This document shows positions 16,154 to 25,352 of a DNA stretch of 64,000 nucleotides, in pieces; positions within the stretch are counted from its first letter, which is position 1, and each line of letters opens with the position of its first letter. This stretch comes from Paralimibaculum aggregatum (GTDB taxonomy: Bacteria > Pseudomonadota > Alphaproteobacteria > Rhodobacterales > Rhodobacteraceae): contig NZ_BSYI01000010.1 in NCBI RefSeq assembly GCF_030270585.1, positions 1 to 64,000 of the forward strand, written 5' to 3'. The translations under genes were made by a program, and so were the position numbers. The notes under the pieces are model-generated. The model saw nothing but the letters and a program-made list of their open reading frames with translations. It ran no database searches and was not told the origin of the DNA.

Positions 16154-18256
16154 ATGCGCCGCGCCCTCCTCCCCCTCGCCGTCCTCGCCCTCTTCGCCGC
16201 CGCGGCGCCGCCCGGCGGGGCCATCGCCCAGAGCCGGGCCGGCGCCGCCACCCCGGCGCCGGCGCCGGCGCCGGACCGGGCGACCAGCGTCTTCGACCTG
16301 CCACGGCTCCAGCAGGGGCTCGTCACCGCCGGGCGCTTTCGCGCGCGCGGCCGCCTGCAGCAGGCCCTCGCGGTGCTCGACAGCCTCGCCCGCCAGTTCC
16401 CCGACCAGCCCGACCCGCTGACCGCGATCGCGGTGCTGCGCGCCGAGGCGGGCGACACCGCCGGTGCCATCCGGGCGCTGTCCGACGCCGTCGATCTCGG
16501 CTTCGACGGGCTCGACCGGATCGCCGCGCGCGGCGCCGGCTCGCTCGCCGAGGCGCCGGGCTTCGCCGAGATCCGGGACAGGGTCGCCGCGCGCGGCGGC
16601 GAGGCCCCGGCGGTGCCGGCCTTCGCCGAGGCGCAGCCGGCCCTGATCACGGTGGAGGGGCTGAGCGCCCCGGTGCGCGAGGACAACACCGAGTGGGACC
16701 CGACCGCCGGGGTCTTCCGCAGCCTCTTCGAGATCCCGCCGGTGCTGGCGCGGCGCCCGGTGCTCGGCCGCTCCGAGCTGCTCGGCCGGATCGCGCCGTT
16801 CCTCAACCGCTGGTACGCCGCCGGGCGCGCCGCCGGCAATGTCGGCGATCTCTACGACAACCGCGACCGCAGCCACTCGCCGCTCGCCCGCGGCGAGTTC
16901 CAGCAGCTGCTGCATGTGGATTACGGGCCGGAGGTCGCCGCCCGCGGCTTCGACTACGGCCCGCAGCGGCTCTTCGAGTTCGGCCGCATCACCTTCGGCA
17001 ACTCCTCCACCGCGCTGGTCGACAGCCCGGCCTGGCGCAGCCAGACCCGGCGCTTCCTCACCGAGCCCGGCGGCGCCGATGCGCTGTTCCGCCAGTACAG
17101 CCGCAACCAGCTCTACATCTATCCCTCCAAGGACGATTACGGCCCCGAGCATGGCGACCTGATGCCGGCGAACACGCCCTACGGGATCACCAGCCACGGC
17201 GCCTCGCTCTCCGACCAACCCTTCCTGCGCGCGGTGGCGGTGGCGCTGGCGGCGCTGCAGCCCGGCGTCAAGCGGCGCCTGCGCGAGGAAGGGCTGATCG
17301 CGCCGACGCTGCAGCGCCTGATCCGGCGCAGCCTGAAGCCGGTGCAGTCGGAGACGGACTATCTGAGCCACAAGGCGCATCCGAGCGTGTTCGACGCCGA
17401 GGAGATCGATTTCATCCGCCTGGTGCGCGCGGCCAATGCGCTGTCCATCGAGCAGATCCCGCCGATGGTGCGGCTCACGGTGCTGCGCGACAGCCCGGCG
17501 CGCGACGGGCGCGAGCATTTCTCCGCCGGCCTGGGCGAAGAGCTCTTCGACACGCCCTCCGCCATCGCCCGGATCCACCGGAGCAGCGCCGGCCGGCGCC
17601 GGATGACGGTGAGCGCCCGGGCCACCCGCGACCCGGCGGGCAAGCCGCTGCGCTTCGTCTGGCGGGTGCTGCAGGGCGATGCCGACCGGATCGAGATCCG
17701 CCCGCAGACCGAGGACGGCAGCGTGGTCGAGCTGGAGATCCCCTGGCATGACCGCTTCGCGGTGCCCGGCCGGCCGGGGCTGACCACCACGCGGGTCGAC
17801 ATCGCGGCCTTTGCCGTGACCCCCGGCGGGCATTCCGCGCCGGCCTTCGTCAGCGTCACCTTCCCGCCGCAGCAGAAGCGCGTCTATGACGCGGAGGGGC
17901 GGCCGCTGCTGATCGACTATGCCGACAAGGCGCTGACCGCGTCCTATGCCGACCCGAAGCTGTTCCCGCTCCGGCCCTGGCGCGACAGCTACCGCTACGA
18001 CGATGCCGGGCGCCTGCTCGGCTGGGTCCGCGAGGGCGACGGCGCGCCGGCGGAGTTCGATGCCGAGGGCCGGCAGATCCTCAGCCGCGACGCCGAGGGC
18101 CGGCCGCTCGAGGTCGTCGAGATGCGCTACGAGGCGACGCTCGACCGCAAGCTGAAGCGCCAGGTCATCGGCCAGGAACCGGGCGGCCAGCGCTGGCGCT
18201 ATGCCTATGCCGGCCCCGAAGACCGCAGCGGCCGCGCCGAGCCGCTGGCCGACTGA
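16154..18256 (+). CDS. exported protein of unknown function, 700 aa
   Basis: A Sec signal peptide (MRRALLPLAVLALFAAAA to about residue 25) is followed by an Ala/Pro spacer, a TPR-like helical pair at about 55-110 (QQALAVLDSLARQF, AGDTAGAIRALSDAVDLG), a large central domain with Trp/Tyr/His-rich blocks (NRDRSHSPL, GITSHGASLSDQPFL, DYLSHKAHPSVF), a beta-rich part, and a C-terminus with four loose YD-like repeats (YDAEGRPLLIDY, YDDAGRLLGW, FDAEGRQILS, RDAEGRPLEVVE). I do not recognise the family. It has no lipobox and no membrane anchor, so it is probably periplasmic or outer-membrane facing. It is adjacent to the hydroxylase gene and likely co-transcribed. Confidence 0.85.
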   Translation: MRRALLPLAVLALFAAAAPPGGAIAQSRAGAATPAPAPAPDRATSVFDLPRLQQGLVTAGRFRARGRLQQALAVLDSLARQFPDQPDPLTAIAVLRAEAGDTAGAIRALSDAVDLGFDGLDRIAARGAGSLAEAPGFAEIRDRVAARGGEAPAVPAFAEAQPALITVEGLSAPVREDNTEWDPTAGVFRSLFEIPPVLARRPVLGRSELLGRIAPFLNRWYAAGRAAGNVGDLYDNRDRSHSPLARGEFQQLLHVDYGPEVAARGFDYGPQRLFEFGRITFGNSSTALVDSPAWRSQTRRFLTEPGGADALFRQYSRNQLYIYPSKDDYGPEHGDLMPANTPYGITSHGASLSDQPFLRAVAVALAALQPGVKRRLREEGLIAPTLQRLIRRSLKPVQSETDYLSHKAHPSVFDAEEIDFIRLVRAANALSIEQIPPMVRLTVLRDSPARDGREHFSAGLGEELFDTPSAIARIHRSSAGRRRMTVSARATRDPAGKPLRFVWRVLQGDADRIEIRPQTEDGSVVELEIPWHDRFAVPGRPGLTTTRVDIAAFAVTPGGHSAPAFVSVTFPPQQKRVYDAEGRPLLIDYADKALTASYADPKLFPLRPWRDSYRYDDAGRLLGWVREGDGAPAEFDAEGRQILSRDAEGRPLEVVEMRYEATLDRKLKRQVIGQEPGGQRWRYAYAGPEDRSGRAEPLAD

Positions 18257-18280
18257 GGCTCTCGCCGCGCTGCAGGAAGA

Positions 18281-18357
18281 TGGTCGGGGCGCCCAGATTC
18301 GAACTGGGGGCCTTCGGTACCCAAAACCGACGCGCTACCAGGCTGCGCTACGCCCCG
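18281..18357 (-). tRNA. tRNA-Pro (anticodon UGG)
   Basis: On the minus strand the sequence folds as a 77-base cloverleaf: acceptor CGGGGCG paired with CGCCCCG, D-arm GCGC..GCGC with AGCCTGGTA loop, anticodon stem TCGGT/ACCGA with loop TTTGGGT (anticodon TGG), T-arm CCCAG-TTCGAAT-CTGGG, discriminator A and encoded CCA. It reads proline codons CCA and related ones. Confidence 0.97.
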
Positions 18358-18540
18358 ACCTGCCATGAGGGCCGCCGAAGCGGGCGCGCGCCGCCTGCGG
18401 CGCGGTCCGGCTCCCCCGACCCGTGATGCCGGCGCCCCGAGGGGCCGCACGACAGACACGGTGATAGAGGCGCCGCCCCCCCACTTCAAGAGCGGCAGGC
18501 GCAGATTGGCGCGCTTTCCCGGCGCGCGCCGGCCGGGCGC

Positions 18541-19620
18541 TCAGAGCGCGACGAGATGGTTGTCCCAGTTGCGGTCGCCGTGGCGCGCCAGCGGCGCCGC
18601 ATCCGCGCCCGAGAGCCGCGAGACGCCGCCGAGGCCGTCGGTGGCGAGGAAGCCGGCCGGGCCGGCGGCGATGCCGCAGATGTCGCCGCGCAGGATCTCC
18701 GCGGCCAGGCTGCCGCTCTCCGCTGCGAAGACATGCGCCCGCCCGCCGCGCGGCGCGGTGATCGCGATGCCGGTGCCGTCGCCCGAGAAGGCGACGCTGC
18801 CGGCATAGCCGCGGAGCCTGAGCTGGCGCGCCGGCTCGAGGCCGAGAAGCCGCGGCGCCTCGCCCCGCCGGTGCAGCCCGAGCAGCGGCACCGGCTCGCC
18901 GAGCGCGCCCTGCCACTGCATCGCGAAGCCGATCAGCCCGTCGCCGCGCGCCGCGAGATGGCGGATCGAGTTGCGCGCGAGGCCAGGCGGCAGCTCGACC
19001 TGCTCCAGCAGGTCGCCGTCGCCCGAGAGATAGGCGAGGCTCGGCCGCATGCTGGCGAGGTTGAGCTTGGCCCGGCCGCTGTCCGGATGCGTGAGGATGC
19101 CGCCATTGGCCACTGCCAGCACATCGCTTCCCGGCAGCCGCAGCAGCTCGTGCGGGCCGATCCCGCCCGAGGGCACCTCGCCGAGCCGCCGATAGCCGCC
19201 GGCCGCATCCCAGATGCCGATCCGCCCGGTGCCGAGGTCATAGGCGTTCTCGCTGGTGTAGAGGCGGCTGCCATCGCGCGAGAAGGCGCCGTGCCCCTGG
19301 AAATGCCGGCCGCGCGGAGCGGTGAGCCGGGCCGCGACGCGCCCGCTGCGGCAATCCAGCACCAGCGCATAGGTGCCCGGGCGGCGGGCAAGCGCCACCG
19401 CCTCGGGGCGCAGCGGATGCGCCGCCGCCGCATGGCCCCGGCCCGGAAGCGGCACGCGGAACACGTCGCGCCCCGCCGCGTCGATGCCGAAGAGCGCATG
19501 GGCCTCCGGCCCCACCCGCGCCGCGGCGAGATAGGCCGGGTTGCCGGCCTCGGCCCAGCCGGTGGCGGGCGCGGCGGCAAGCGCGAGGCCGCCGAGCAGG
19601 ACATGGCGCCGGTCGGGCAT
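18541..19620 (-). CDS. DUF1513-family exported protein
   Basis: The 359-residue protein starts with a twin-arginine-type leader (DRRHVLLGGLALAAAPATGWA) and then has the repeating beta-propeller style of DUF1513 (GRHFQGHGAFSRDGSRLYTSEN, GIGPHELLRLPGSDVLAVANGG, GYAGSVAFSGDGTGIAIT). Proteins of this family sit at the end of imelysin operons and have no assigned activity. It starts three bases after the upstream imelysin-like gene and is the last gene of a four-gene minus-strand operon. The tRNA-Pro gene lies downstream on the same strand. Confidence 0.88.
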   Translation of the reverse strand: MPDRRHVLLGGLALAAAPATGWAEAGNPAYLAAARVGPEAHALFGIDAAGRDVFRVPLPGRGHAAAAHPLRPEAVALARRPGTYALVLDCRSGRVAARLTAPRGRHFQGHGAFSRDGSRLYTSENAYDLGTGRIGIWDAAGGYRRLGEVPSGGIGPHELLRLPGSDVLAVANGGILTHPDSGRAKLNLASMRPSLAYLSGDGDLLEQVELPPGLARNSIRHLAARGDGLIGFAMQWQGALGEPVPLLGLHRRGEAPRLLGLEPARQLRLRGYAGSVAFSGDGTGIAITAPRGGRAHVFAAESGSLAAEILRGDICGIAAGPAGFLATDGLGGVSRLSGADAAPLARHGDRNWDNHLVAL

Positions 19621-19623
19621 CGC

Positions 19624-20619
19624 TCAGTCCCCGTCCAGCGCGTTGAACCCGGCGGAGACGCCGAGCGCCGGGCCGAGCCGCGCGGTCACCTCGGCCCTGG
19701 CGTCGCGGATGCGCTGCTGCAGCGCCTCGACGCGAAACCGGCCCTGCGGCGTCGCGACCCCGGCGAAGACCGGGTCGTCGAGCGCCGCGGCGGCGCCGCG
19801 CGCGCCATCGAGGGCGGCGGCGATGGCCGCCCGGTCCGGCGCCGGCGCGGTGACGGCGAGCGCCAGCGCCAGCTCCTCGATCGCCGCCAGCGAGAGCCGC
19901 ACGATGCGCAGCGACCGGCCCGACCGGTGCGCCTCGGCGCGCAGCGGCCGCGGCCGCTCGAAACTGCCCATCGGCCGGCCGAGCCGCACATCGGCGTTGA
20001 ACTCGAGACCGGTCGCCACCGCGGTGAAGAGCGTGCGCAGCACCTCCATCTCGCTGGCGTAGAGCGCGTTCTCCGGCCCCGGCGCGCGCATCAGCGGAGC
20101 ATGCAGCGCCCAGGCATCGGCGAGCCCGGCGGCGGTGCCGGCAATGTCGCGGGACACGGCGCGGATGACCCCGCAGGCCGCCGGCGCGGCGCCGGGCGCG
20201 TCGTAGAGCAGCCGCTCGAGCGCCAGCAGCCCGCGCGCCGCGACCGAGACGGTGGCGAAGGCCGCGGGGTCGGCGAGCAGGGCCGGGTCCTCGCCGAGCA
20301 GGCGGGCGAGGCTGCGCGCGGTGGCGCCGCGGGTGTCGGGCCAGAAGGCGAGCGCATAGCCCCGGTCCGCCTCCTCCATCGGGCCGAAGCGCAGATGCGA
20401 GACCCCGGCCCAGGCATCATAGGCGGCGTGGTAGGCGGCGCGCAGCGCCTCCCCCTCGGGCGCGCAGCGCGCCTCCGCTGCCGCCGAGAGCGCCGCCCCG
20501 GCCTCGGCGAGGCGCGCGACGCGCGGCAGCACGTGCCCGTCCAGCGCGGCATCCACCGAGGGGCCGGCCGCGGCGGCGGCGGGCCAGAGCAGGGCGAGGC
20601 AAAGGGCGAGGACACGCAT
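19624..20619 (-). CDS. imelysin-family periplasmic protein
   Basis: A 331-residue exported protein (leader MRVLALCLALLWPAAAAAG) of the imelysin/IrpA family. It has the helical bundle pattern of two related halves (AALRAAYHAAYDAWAGVSHLRFGPME and, further on, SVAARGLLALERLLYD), where many imelysins have a GxHxxE motif; here the equivalent is GLLALERLLYD, without His. It overlaps the stop of the di-haem gene (TGATG), and the DUF1513 gene follows. It is probably an accessory iron- or haem-related factor. Confidence 0.85.
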   Translation of the reverse strand: MRVLALCLALLWPAAAAAGPSVDAALDGHVLPRVARLAEAGAALSAAAEARCAPEGEALRAAYHAAYDAWAGVSHLRFGPMEEADRGYALAFWPDTRGATARSLARLLGEDPALLADPAAFATVSVAARGLLALERLLYDAPGAAPAACGVIRAVSRDIAGTAAGLADAWALHAPLMRAPGPENALYASEMEVLRTLFTAVATGLEFNADVRLGRPMGSFERPRPLRAEAHRSGRSLRIVRLSLAAIEELALALAVTAPAPDRAAIAAALDGARGAAAALDDPVFAGVATPQGRFRVEALQQRIRDARAEVTARLGPALGVSAGFNALDGD

Positions 20620-22199
20620 CAGAGGCTCTCCAGGAAGCGGATCAGGGCGTCGCGGTCGGGCTTCGGCATGGCGACCACGGCATCCCGTGCCGCCTGCGCC
20701 TCGCCGCCATGCCAGAGCACCGCCTCGAGGAGCGAGCGCGCCCGGCCGTCATGCAGGAACTGGGTGTGGCCGTTCACCACCCCGGTGAGGCCGATCCCCC
20801 AGAGCGGCGCGGTGCGCCATTCGCGCCCCGTGGCGCGCGCCTCCGGGCGGTGGTCGGCAAGCCCCTCGCCCATGTCGTGCAGCAGGAGATCGGTATAGGG
20901 CCAGATTAGCTGGAAGCTCTGCTCGGGGCGGTCCGCCAGCCGGTGGGTGACGAATTTCGGCCGGTGGCAGGCGATGCAGCCGGTCTCGTGGAACACCCGC
21001 TTGCCGCGCAGCACCGCCGGGTCGCCCATGTCGCGCCGCGCCGGCACCGCGAGGTTGCGGCTGTAGAAGGTGACGAGCGCGAGCATCTCGGCATCCACCT
21101 CGAGCCCGCCGCGGATCGCGGCGCCGCCATCGGGGGCGGCGCGGCAGGCGGCCTGCGCCGGGGTGCACTCGCCCCAGCCGGCGGGATGCAGCGGTGTCGA
21201 GAGGCCGATATCGCCGGAGAAGGCGGCGGCGGACTGTTCCCTGACCGTGGGCGCGCCGGCCTTCAGCCCGAAGCGGCCGAGCATCGGCCGGGCGAACTCG
21301 GCCGACCAGACGATCTGCGCCCGGCCCGAGATGCCGTCGCCATCGGCGTCGTCCGGGTCGGCCAGGGCGAGGATATCCGCCGCCGGGATCGCCTCGAGCA
21401 GCCCGAGCCCGATCATCTGCGGCGCGACGCGGGGGGAGAGCATGGCCTCGGGGTGCAGCGGGCCATAGCCGGGATCCGCCGCGCGCCAGGCCGGCTTGCG
21501 CAGCGTCGCGGTCTCGCCGCCGGAGAGCGGCACCGCGATCTCCTCCCAGTCCACCGCGAGGCGGTATTCGGCGGGCAGGCCGAGCAGCGCGTGATCCTGC
21601 AGCTGGCTGCCATAGACCGGCTCCGGCCGGGTCGCGAGATAGCCCTCGATGGCCCGCAGCTCCGGCGCCAGATCGCCGGGTTCCGCCGGCACCGAGACGC
21701 GCAGGAACATCGACACCGCGCTGTCCTCCGGCCCGGCCGGCGGGTGGCCGCGCCCGTCCTTCAGATGGCAGCGCTGGCAGGAGCGGGCGTTGTAGAGCGG
21801 CCCGAGCCCGTCCGACGCCTCGGTCGAGGCGGGCGCGCTGACCCAGAGCTTGCGGAACAGCCCGTTGCCGACCTTGAAGTCGAGCTCGCGGGCGAAGGAG
21901 ATGTTGGCCGAGGGGTGCGAGAAGGCGTTGCCGTCCGCCCGCTTCTGCGCGGTCGCGGCGCCGGCGGGGCGCGCCTCGAAACGCTCGGGCGCGGAGAAAT
22001 CGGTTGCCGGGCGGGTGATGGCGGCGATGCGGGCAGCCTCCTCCGGGGTGCGGGGCAGCACCGCGAGATGCGGGTCCGCGGCCACGTCGCCGGGGCCGAT
22101 CCGGGGCAGATCCCCGGCCAGCGCCGCCGGCGCCAGGAGAAGCGCCGCGAGCCAGCGGAGAATGCGGAGGGGGCGGCGCGAGCGGAGGCGGGAAGCCAT
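20619..22199 (-). CDS. di-haem oxidoreductase family protein (DUF1111-type)
   Basis: The 526-residue exported protein carries two haem-attachment motifs, CQRCH in the N-terminal third (YNARSCQRCHLKDG) and CIACH in the C-terminal third (FHETGCIACHRPKF), plus conserved blocks such as DPDDADGDGISGRAQIVW and FGLKAGAPTVREQSAAAF. This is the DUF1111/di-haem thiol-oxidoreductase-like family. The signal peptide is at residues 1-28 (RILRWLAALLLAPAALA). The start ATG at 22199 is chosen because upstream residues look non-coding. It lies between two imelysin-type genes, an order also known from Pseudomonas imelysin clusters. Confidence 0.92.
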   Translation of the reverse strand: MASRLRSRRPLRILRWLAALLLAPAALAGDLPRIGPGDVAADPHLAVLPRTPEEAARIAAITRPATDFSAPERFEARPAGAATAQKRADGNAFSHPSANISFARELDFKVGNGLFRKLWVSAPASTEASDGLGPLYNARSCQRCHLKDGRGHPPAGPEDSAVSMFLRVSVPAEPGDLAPELRAIEGYLATRPEPVYGSQLQDHALLGLPAEYRLAVDWEEIAVPLSGGETATLRKPAWRAADPGYGPLHPEAMLSPRVAPQMIGLGLLEAIPAADILALADPDDADGDGISGRAQIVWSAEFARPMLGRFGLKAGAPTVREQSAAAFSGDIGLSTPLHPAGWGECTPAQAACRAAPDGGAAIRGGLEVDAEMLALVTFYSRNLAVPARRDMGDPAVLRGKRVFHETGCIACHRPKFVTHRLADRPEQSFQLIWPYTDLLLHDMGEGLADHRPEARATGREWRTAPLWGIGLTGVVNGHTQFLHDGRARSLLEAVLWHGGEAQAARDAVVAMPKPDRDALIRFLESL

Positions 22200-22332
22200 G
22201 GCGATATCCGTTGATCTTGCCGGGCAGGACCTAGCGGGCGCCCTCCCCGCCCGTCCAGCCCTGCCGGGCATCGAGCGACCATCTGGCGCGGCCGCAAAGG
22301 CGCGCGGGCGGCGGCCGCCCGCGCCGGGGGCG

Positions 22333-23598
22333 TCACTGGAAGACGGCGTCCGGGTCGTCGAGGCTGTCCGAGCCCTCGAAGGCGATCGGCTGCAGCGCGA
22401 GCGCCGCCACCGCGCGTTCGATCTCGCGGGTCTGCGCCACCAGGCCGTCGACCGCGTGCTGGATCAGCGCACCGCCCTCGGCATTGCCGCGGGCCAGCAT
22501 CTGGTCATAGGACATGCCCGCCTCGGCCACCCGCTTGATCTCCGACAGCGCCGCCACCGACCGGTCGAGCGCCGCGCGCAGCGCCGCATCGGTCTCCGGC
22601 GAGGCCGCGGCCACCAGCTCGGACAGCGACGGCCCCTCGACCACGCGCCCGTCGATCCGGACATAGCGGCCGAGATAGACGTTCCGCACGCCGATGCCGT
22701 CGTAGTAGTGGCTGTTGTGGGTGTTGTCGGAGAAGCAGTCGTGCTCCTCCTCCGGGTCGTTGAGCATCAGGCCGAGCTTCATGCGCTCGCCGGCCTGCTC
22801 GCCATAGGAGAGCGAGCCCATGCCGGTCAGCATCGCGGCGATGCCGGCATCCGGGTCGGCGGTGACCGCGGCACGCGCCGCGCCGCCCTCGGCCCACTGC
22901 GCGGTGATCCATTCGAGATCGGAGACCAGCAGGTCGGTCGCCGCCTCGAGATAGGCCGCGCGGCGCTCGCAGTTGCCGTTGGTGCAGGCCTCGTGCCTGG
23001 CATAATCGGTCCAGGGCCGGTCGCCGGCGCCGGGCCCGGTGCCGTTGAGGTCCTGCCCCCAGAGCAGGAATTCGATGGCATGGTAGCCGGTGGCGACATT
23101 GGCCTCGATCTCGTCGGCCTCGTGCAGCGCCTCGGCGAGCAGCGCCGGCGTGATCTCGGTGGCGTCGATCTCCGTGCCCGAGAGCGTGAAGCGCGCGTTC
23201 GCCACCACGTTGATCGCGGCATGGGGGTTCTCGTCGGTGGCGCCGGGATAGCTCGAGGCGGTGTAGTCGATCAGCCCCTCGTCGAGCGGCCAGGCGTTTA
23301 CCTTGCCCTCCCATTCGTCGACGATCGGGTTGCCGAAGCGGAACACCTCGGTCTGCTGATAGGGCACCCGCGCCGCCAGCCAGGCCGCGCGCGCCGCCTG
23401 CAGGGTGGCGGCGGAGGGCTGGGCGATCAGCGCATCGACCGCGATCCCGAGGCTGCGCGCGGCGATCAGGCTGTCCTCGTAGCCGGCATGGGCGATATCG
23501 GCATAGGTCTCGAGCACCGCGGCCTTCCCGGCGGCGAGGCCCTGCCCGGCAATGCCGGCGAGAATGGCGCCCGCAACGAGCGGATAGGTCAGTTTCAT
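22333..23598 (-). CDS. imelysin-family iron-regulated periplasmic protein
   Basis: The first gene of the operon: 421 residues, exported (MKLTYPLVAGAILAGIAG). It contains the conserved GYHAIEFLLWGQD motif (the GxHxxE signature of imelysin/EfeO-like proteins) and a cysteine-containing loop (HEACTNGNCERRAAY). Family members bind iron or act in iron-linked peptide processing. ATG 23598 is preceded by AGGAGG nine bases upstream. The upstream DNA (23640-23690) is AT-richer, with a TTGACA at 23684-23679 on the coding strand, the likely promoter; an iron box was not clearly identified. Confidence 0.93.
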   Translation of the reverse strand: MKLTYPLVAGAILAGIAGQGLAAGKAAVLETYADIAHAGYEDSLIAARSLGIAVDALIAQPSAATLQAARAAWLAARVPYQQTEVFRFGNPIVDEWEGKVNAWPLDEGLIDYTASSYPGATDENPHAAINVVANARFTLSGTEIDATEITPALLAEALHEADEIEANVATGYHAIEFLLWGQDLNGTGPGAGDRPWTDYARHEACTNGNCERRAAYLEAATDLLVSDLEWITAQWAEGGAARAAVTADPDAGIAAMLTGMGSLSYGEQAGERMKLGLMLNDPEEEHDCFSDNTHNSHYYDGIGVRNVYLGRYVRIDGRVVEGPSLSELVAAASPETDAALRAALDRSVAALSEIKRVAEAGMSYDQMLARGNAEGGALIQHAVDGLVAQTREIERAVAALALQPIAFEGSDSLDDPDAVFQ

Positions 23599-23798
23599 TG
23601 GCTGGAACCTCCTGGAATTCGGATGGCTGTGTGACGGCATGACCGCTCCGGGCTATTCCTGACTTTAACCATCGGATATGTCAATCGGGCGGTGCGCGGG
23701 CGCGACCGCTGGCCGCCCCCTCTGGCCTTGCCCCGCCCGGATGCGCCATTCTGGCAGGATGCGGGCGGGCGGGCGCCGCGCCGCACGGGAGGACGGGA

Positions 23799-25346
23799 AT
23801 GGATGCGACAGGCGGCGACGGCGCCGGCCCGATGACGGGCGACGACTGGCTCAGGGCGATTCTGCGCGCGCCGGTCTATGACGTGGCGCGGCAGACCGCG
23901 CTCGACCCGGCGCCGCGGCTCTCGGCCCGGCTCGGCAACACGGTCTGGCTGAAGCGCGAGGACCTGCAGCCGATCTTCAGCTTCAAGATCCGCGGGGCCT
24001 ATGCGAAGCTGGCGGCGCTGGCGCCGGAGGAGCGTGCGCGCGGTGTGGTCGCGGTCTCGGCCGGCAACCATGCGCAGGGCGTGGCGCTCGGCGCGCGCCA
24101 GCTCGGCCTCGATGCGGTGATCGTCATGCCGGTGACCACGCCGGCGATCAAGATCGCGGCGGTGCAGGCGCTCGGCGCGCGGATCGAGCTCGCCGGCGAC
24201 AGCTATGCCGATGCGGCGCGGCGCGGCGCCGAGATCGTGCGCGCCGAGGGGCGGGTGATGGTGCATCCCTTCGACGACCCGGCCACCATCGCCGGCCAGG
24301 GCACCGTGGCGATGGAGCTGCTGGCGCAGCACCGCGGGCGGATCGACGCGGTCTTCGTCCCGGTCGGCGGCGGCGGGCTCTGCGCCGGCATGGCGGCCTA
24401 TCTGAAGGCGCTCGACCCGGCGATCCGCATCGTCGCGGTGGAGCCCGAGGATGCCGCCTGCCTCGCCGCGGCGCTGGAGGCGGGCCGCCCGGTGCCGCTC
24501 GATCAGGTCGGGCTGTTCGTCGACGGCTGCGCGGTCCGCCAGATCGGCGACGTCACCTTCGAGGTGCTGCGCGAGCGGGTCGACGAGGTGGTCACCGTCG
24601 GCGTCGACCGGATCTGCGCCGCGATCCGCGACATCTTCGAGGAGACCCGCACCGTGGTCGAGCCCGCCGGCGCCCTGGCGCTCGCCGGCATGAAGGCATG
24701 GGTCGCGCGCACCGGCACCAGCGGGGCCGATCTGGTCAGCATCCTCTCCGGGGCCAACATGAACTTCGACCGCCTCGGGCACATCACCGAGCGCGCCGAG
24801 ATCGGCGAGAATGCCGAGGCGATCTTCGGCGTCACCATCCCCGAGGAGCGCGGCAGCTTCCTGCGCTTCTGCCGCAGCATCGGCAAGCGCGCGGTCACCG
24901 AGTTCAACTATCGCCACCGCGACGATGCCCGGGCGCAGATCTTCGTCGGCATCCAGCTCAAGGGCGGGCTGGCGGAGCGGCGCGAGATCTCCGCGGGCCT
25001 CCGGGCCGCCGGCTATGCGATGGAGGACTACACCGAGAACGAGGTGGCGCGGCTCCATGTCCGACACCTGGTCGGCGGCGGCGGCGGCGCCCGGGCGGAG
25101 CGGCTGTTCCGCTTCGAGTTCCCCGAGCGCCCCGGCGCGCTGCTCGATTTCCTCGAGACCCTCGGCACGCGCTGGGACATCACGCTGTTCCACTACCGCA
25201 ACCGCGCCGCCGCCTATGGCCGGGTGCTGGCGGGCTTTGCGGCCGGGCCGGAGGACGAGGCGGCGCTGCTGGCGGATATCGACCGCCTCGGCTTCTGGTA
25301 CCGGCAGGAGAGCGACAACCCGGCGCTGCGCCAGTTCCTCGGCTGA
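23799..25346 (+). CDS. ilvA: threonine ammonia-lyase (biosynthetic)
   Basis: IlvA deaminates threonine to 2-oxobutanoate, the first step of isoleucine synthesis. The 515-residue length with two C-terminal ACT-like domains (starting near GVTIPEERGSFLRFC and FRFEFPERPGALLDFL) matches the allosterically regulated biosynthetic form, rather than the short catabolic form. The PLP lysine is in PIFSFKIRGAY, and the phosphate cradle is VPVGGGGLCAG. An SD GGGAGGA lies before ATG 23799. It stands alone, with azoR converging from the other strand six bases away. Confidence 0.96.
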   Translation: MDATGGDGAGPMTGDDWLRAILRAPVYDVARQTALDPAPRLSARLGNTVWLKREDLQPIFSFKIRGAYAKLAALAPEERARGVVAVSAGNHAQGVALGARQLGLDAVIVMPVTTPAIKIAAVQALGARIELAGDSYADAARRGAEIVRAEGRVMVHPFDDPATIAGQGTVAMELLAQHRGRIDAVFVPVGGGGLCAGMAAYLKALDPAIRIVAVEPEDAACLAAALEAGRPVPLDQVGLFVDGCAVRQIGDVTFEVLRERVDEVVTVGVDRICAAIRDIFEETRTVVEPAGALALAGMKAWVARTGTSGADLVSILSGANMNFDRLGHITERAEIGENAEAIFGVTIPEERGSFLRFCRSIGKRAVTEFNYRHRDDARAQIFVGIQLKGGLAERREISAGLRAAGYAMEDYTENEVARLHVRHLVGGGGGARAERLFRFEFPERPGALLDFLETLGTRWDITLFHYRNRAAAYGRVLAGFAAGPEDEAALLADIDRLGFWYRQESDNPALRQFLG

Positions 25347-25352
25347 CCGCGC

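Noticed and set aside
18281-18357. tRNA-Pro as an integration (att) site
   Set aside because: No integrase gene, direct repeat of the tRNA 3' end or atypical DNA was seen on either side.
23799-23832. Later ATG as alternative ilvA start
   Set aside because: The first ATG at 23799 has a good GGGAGGA ribosome site, and the extra residues are harmless; the later ATG has none.
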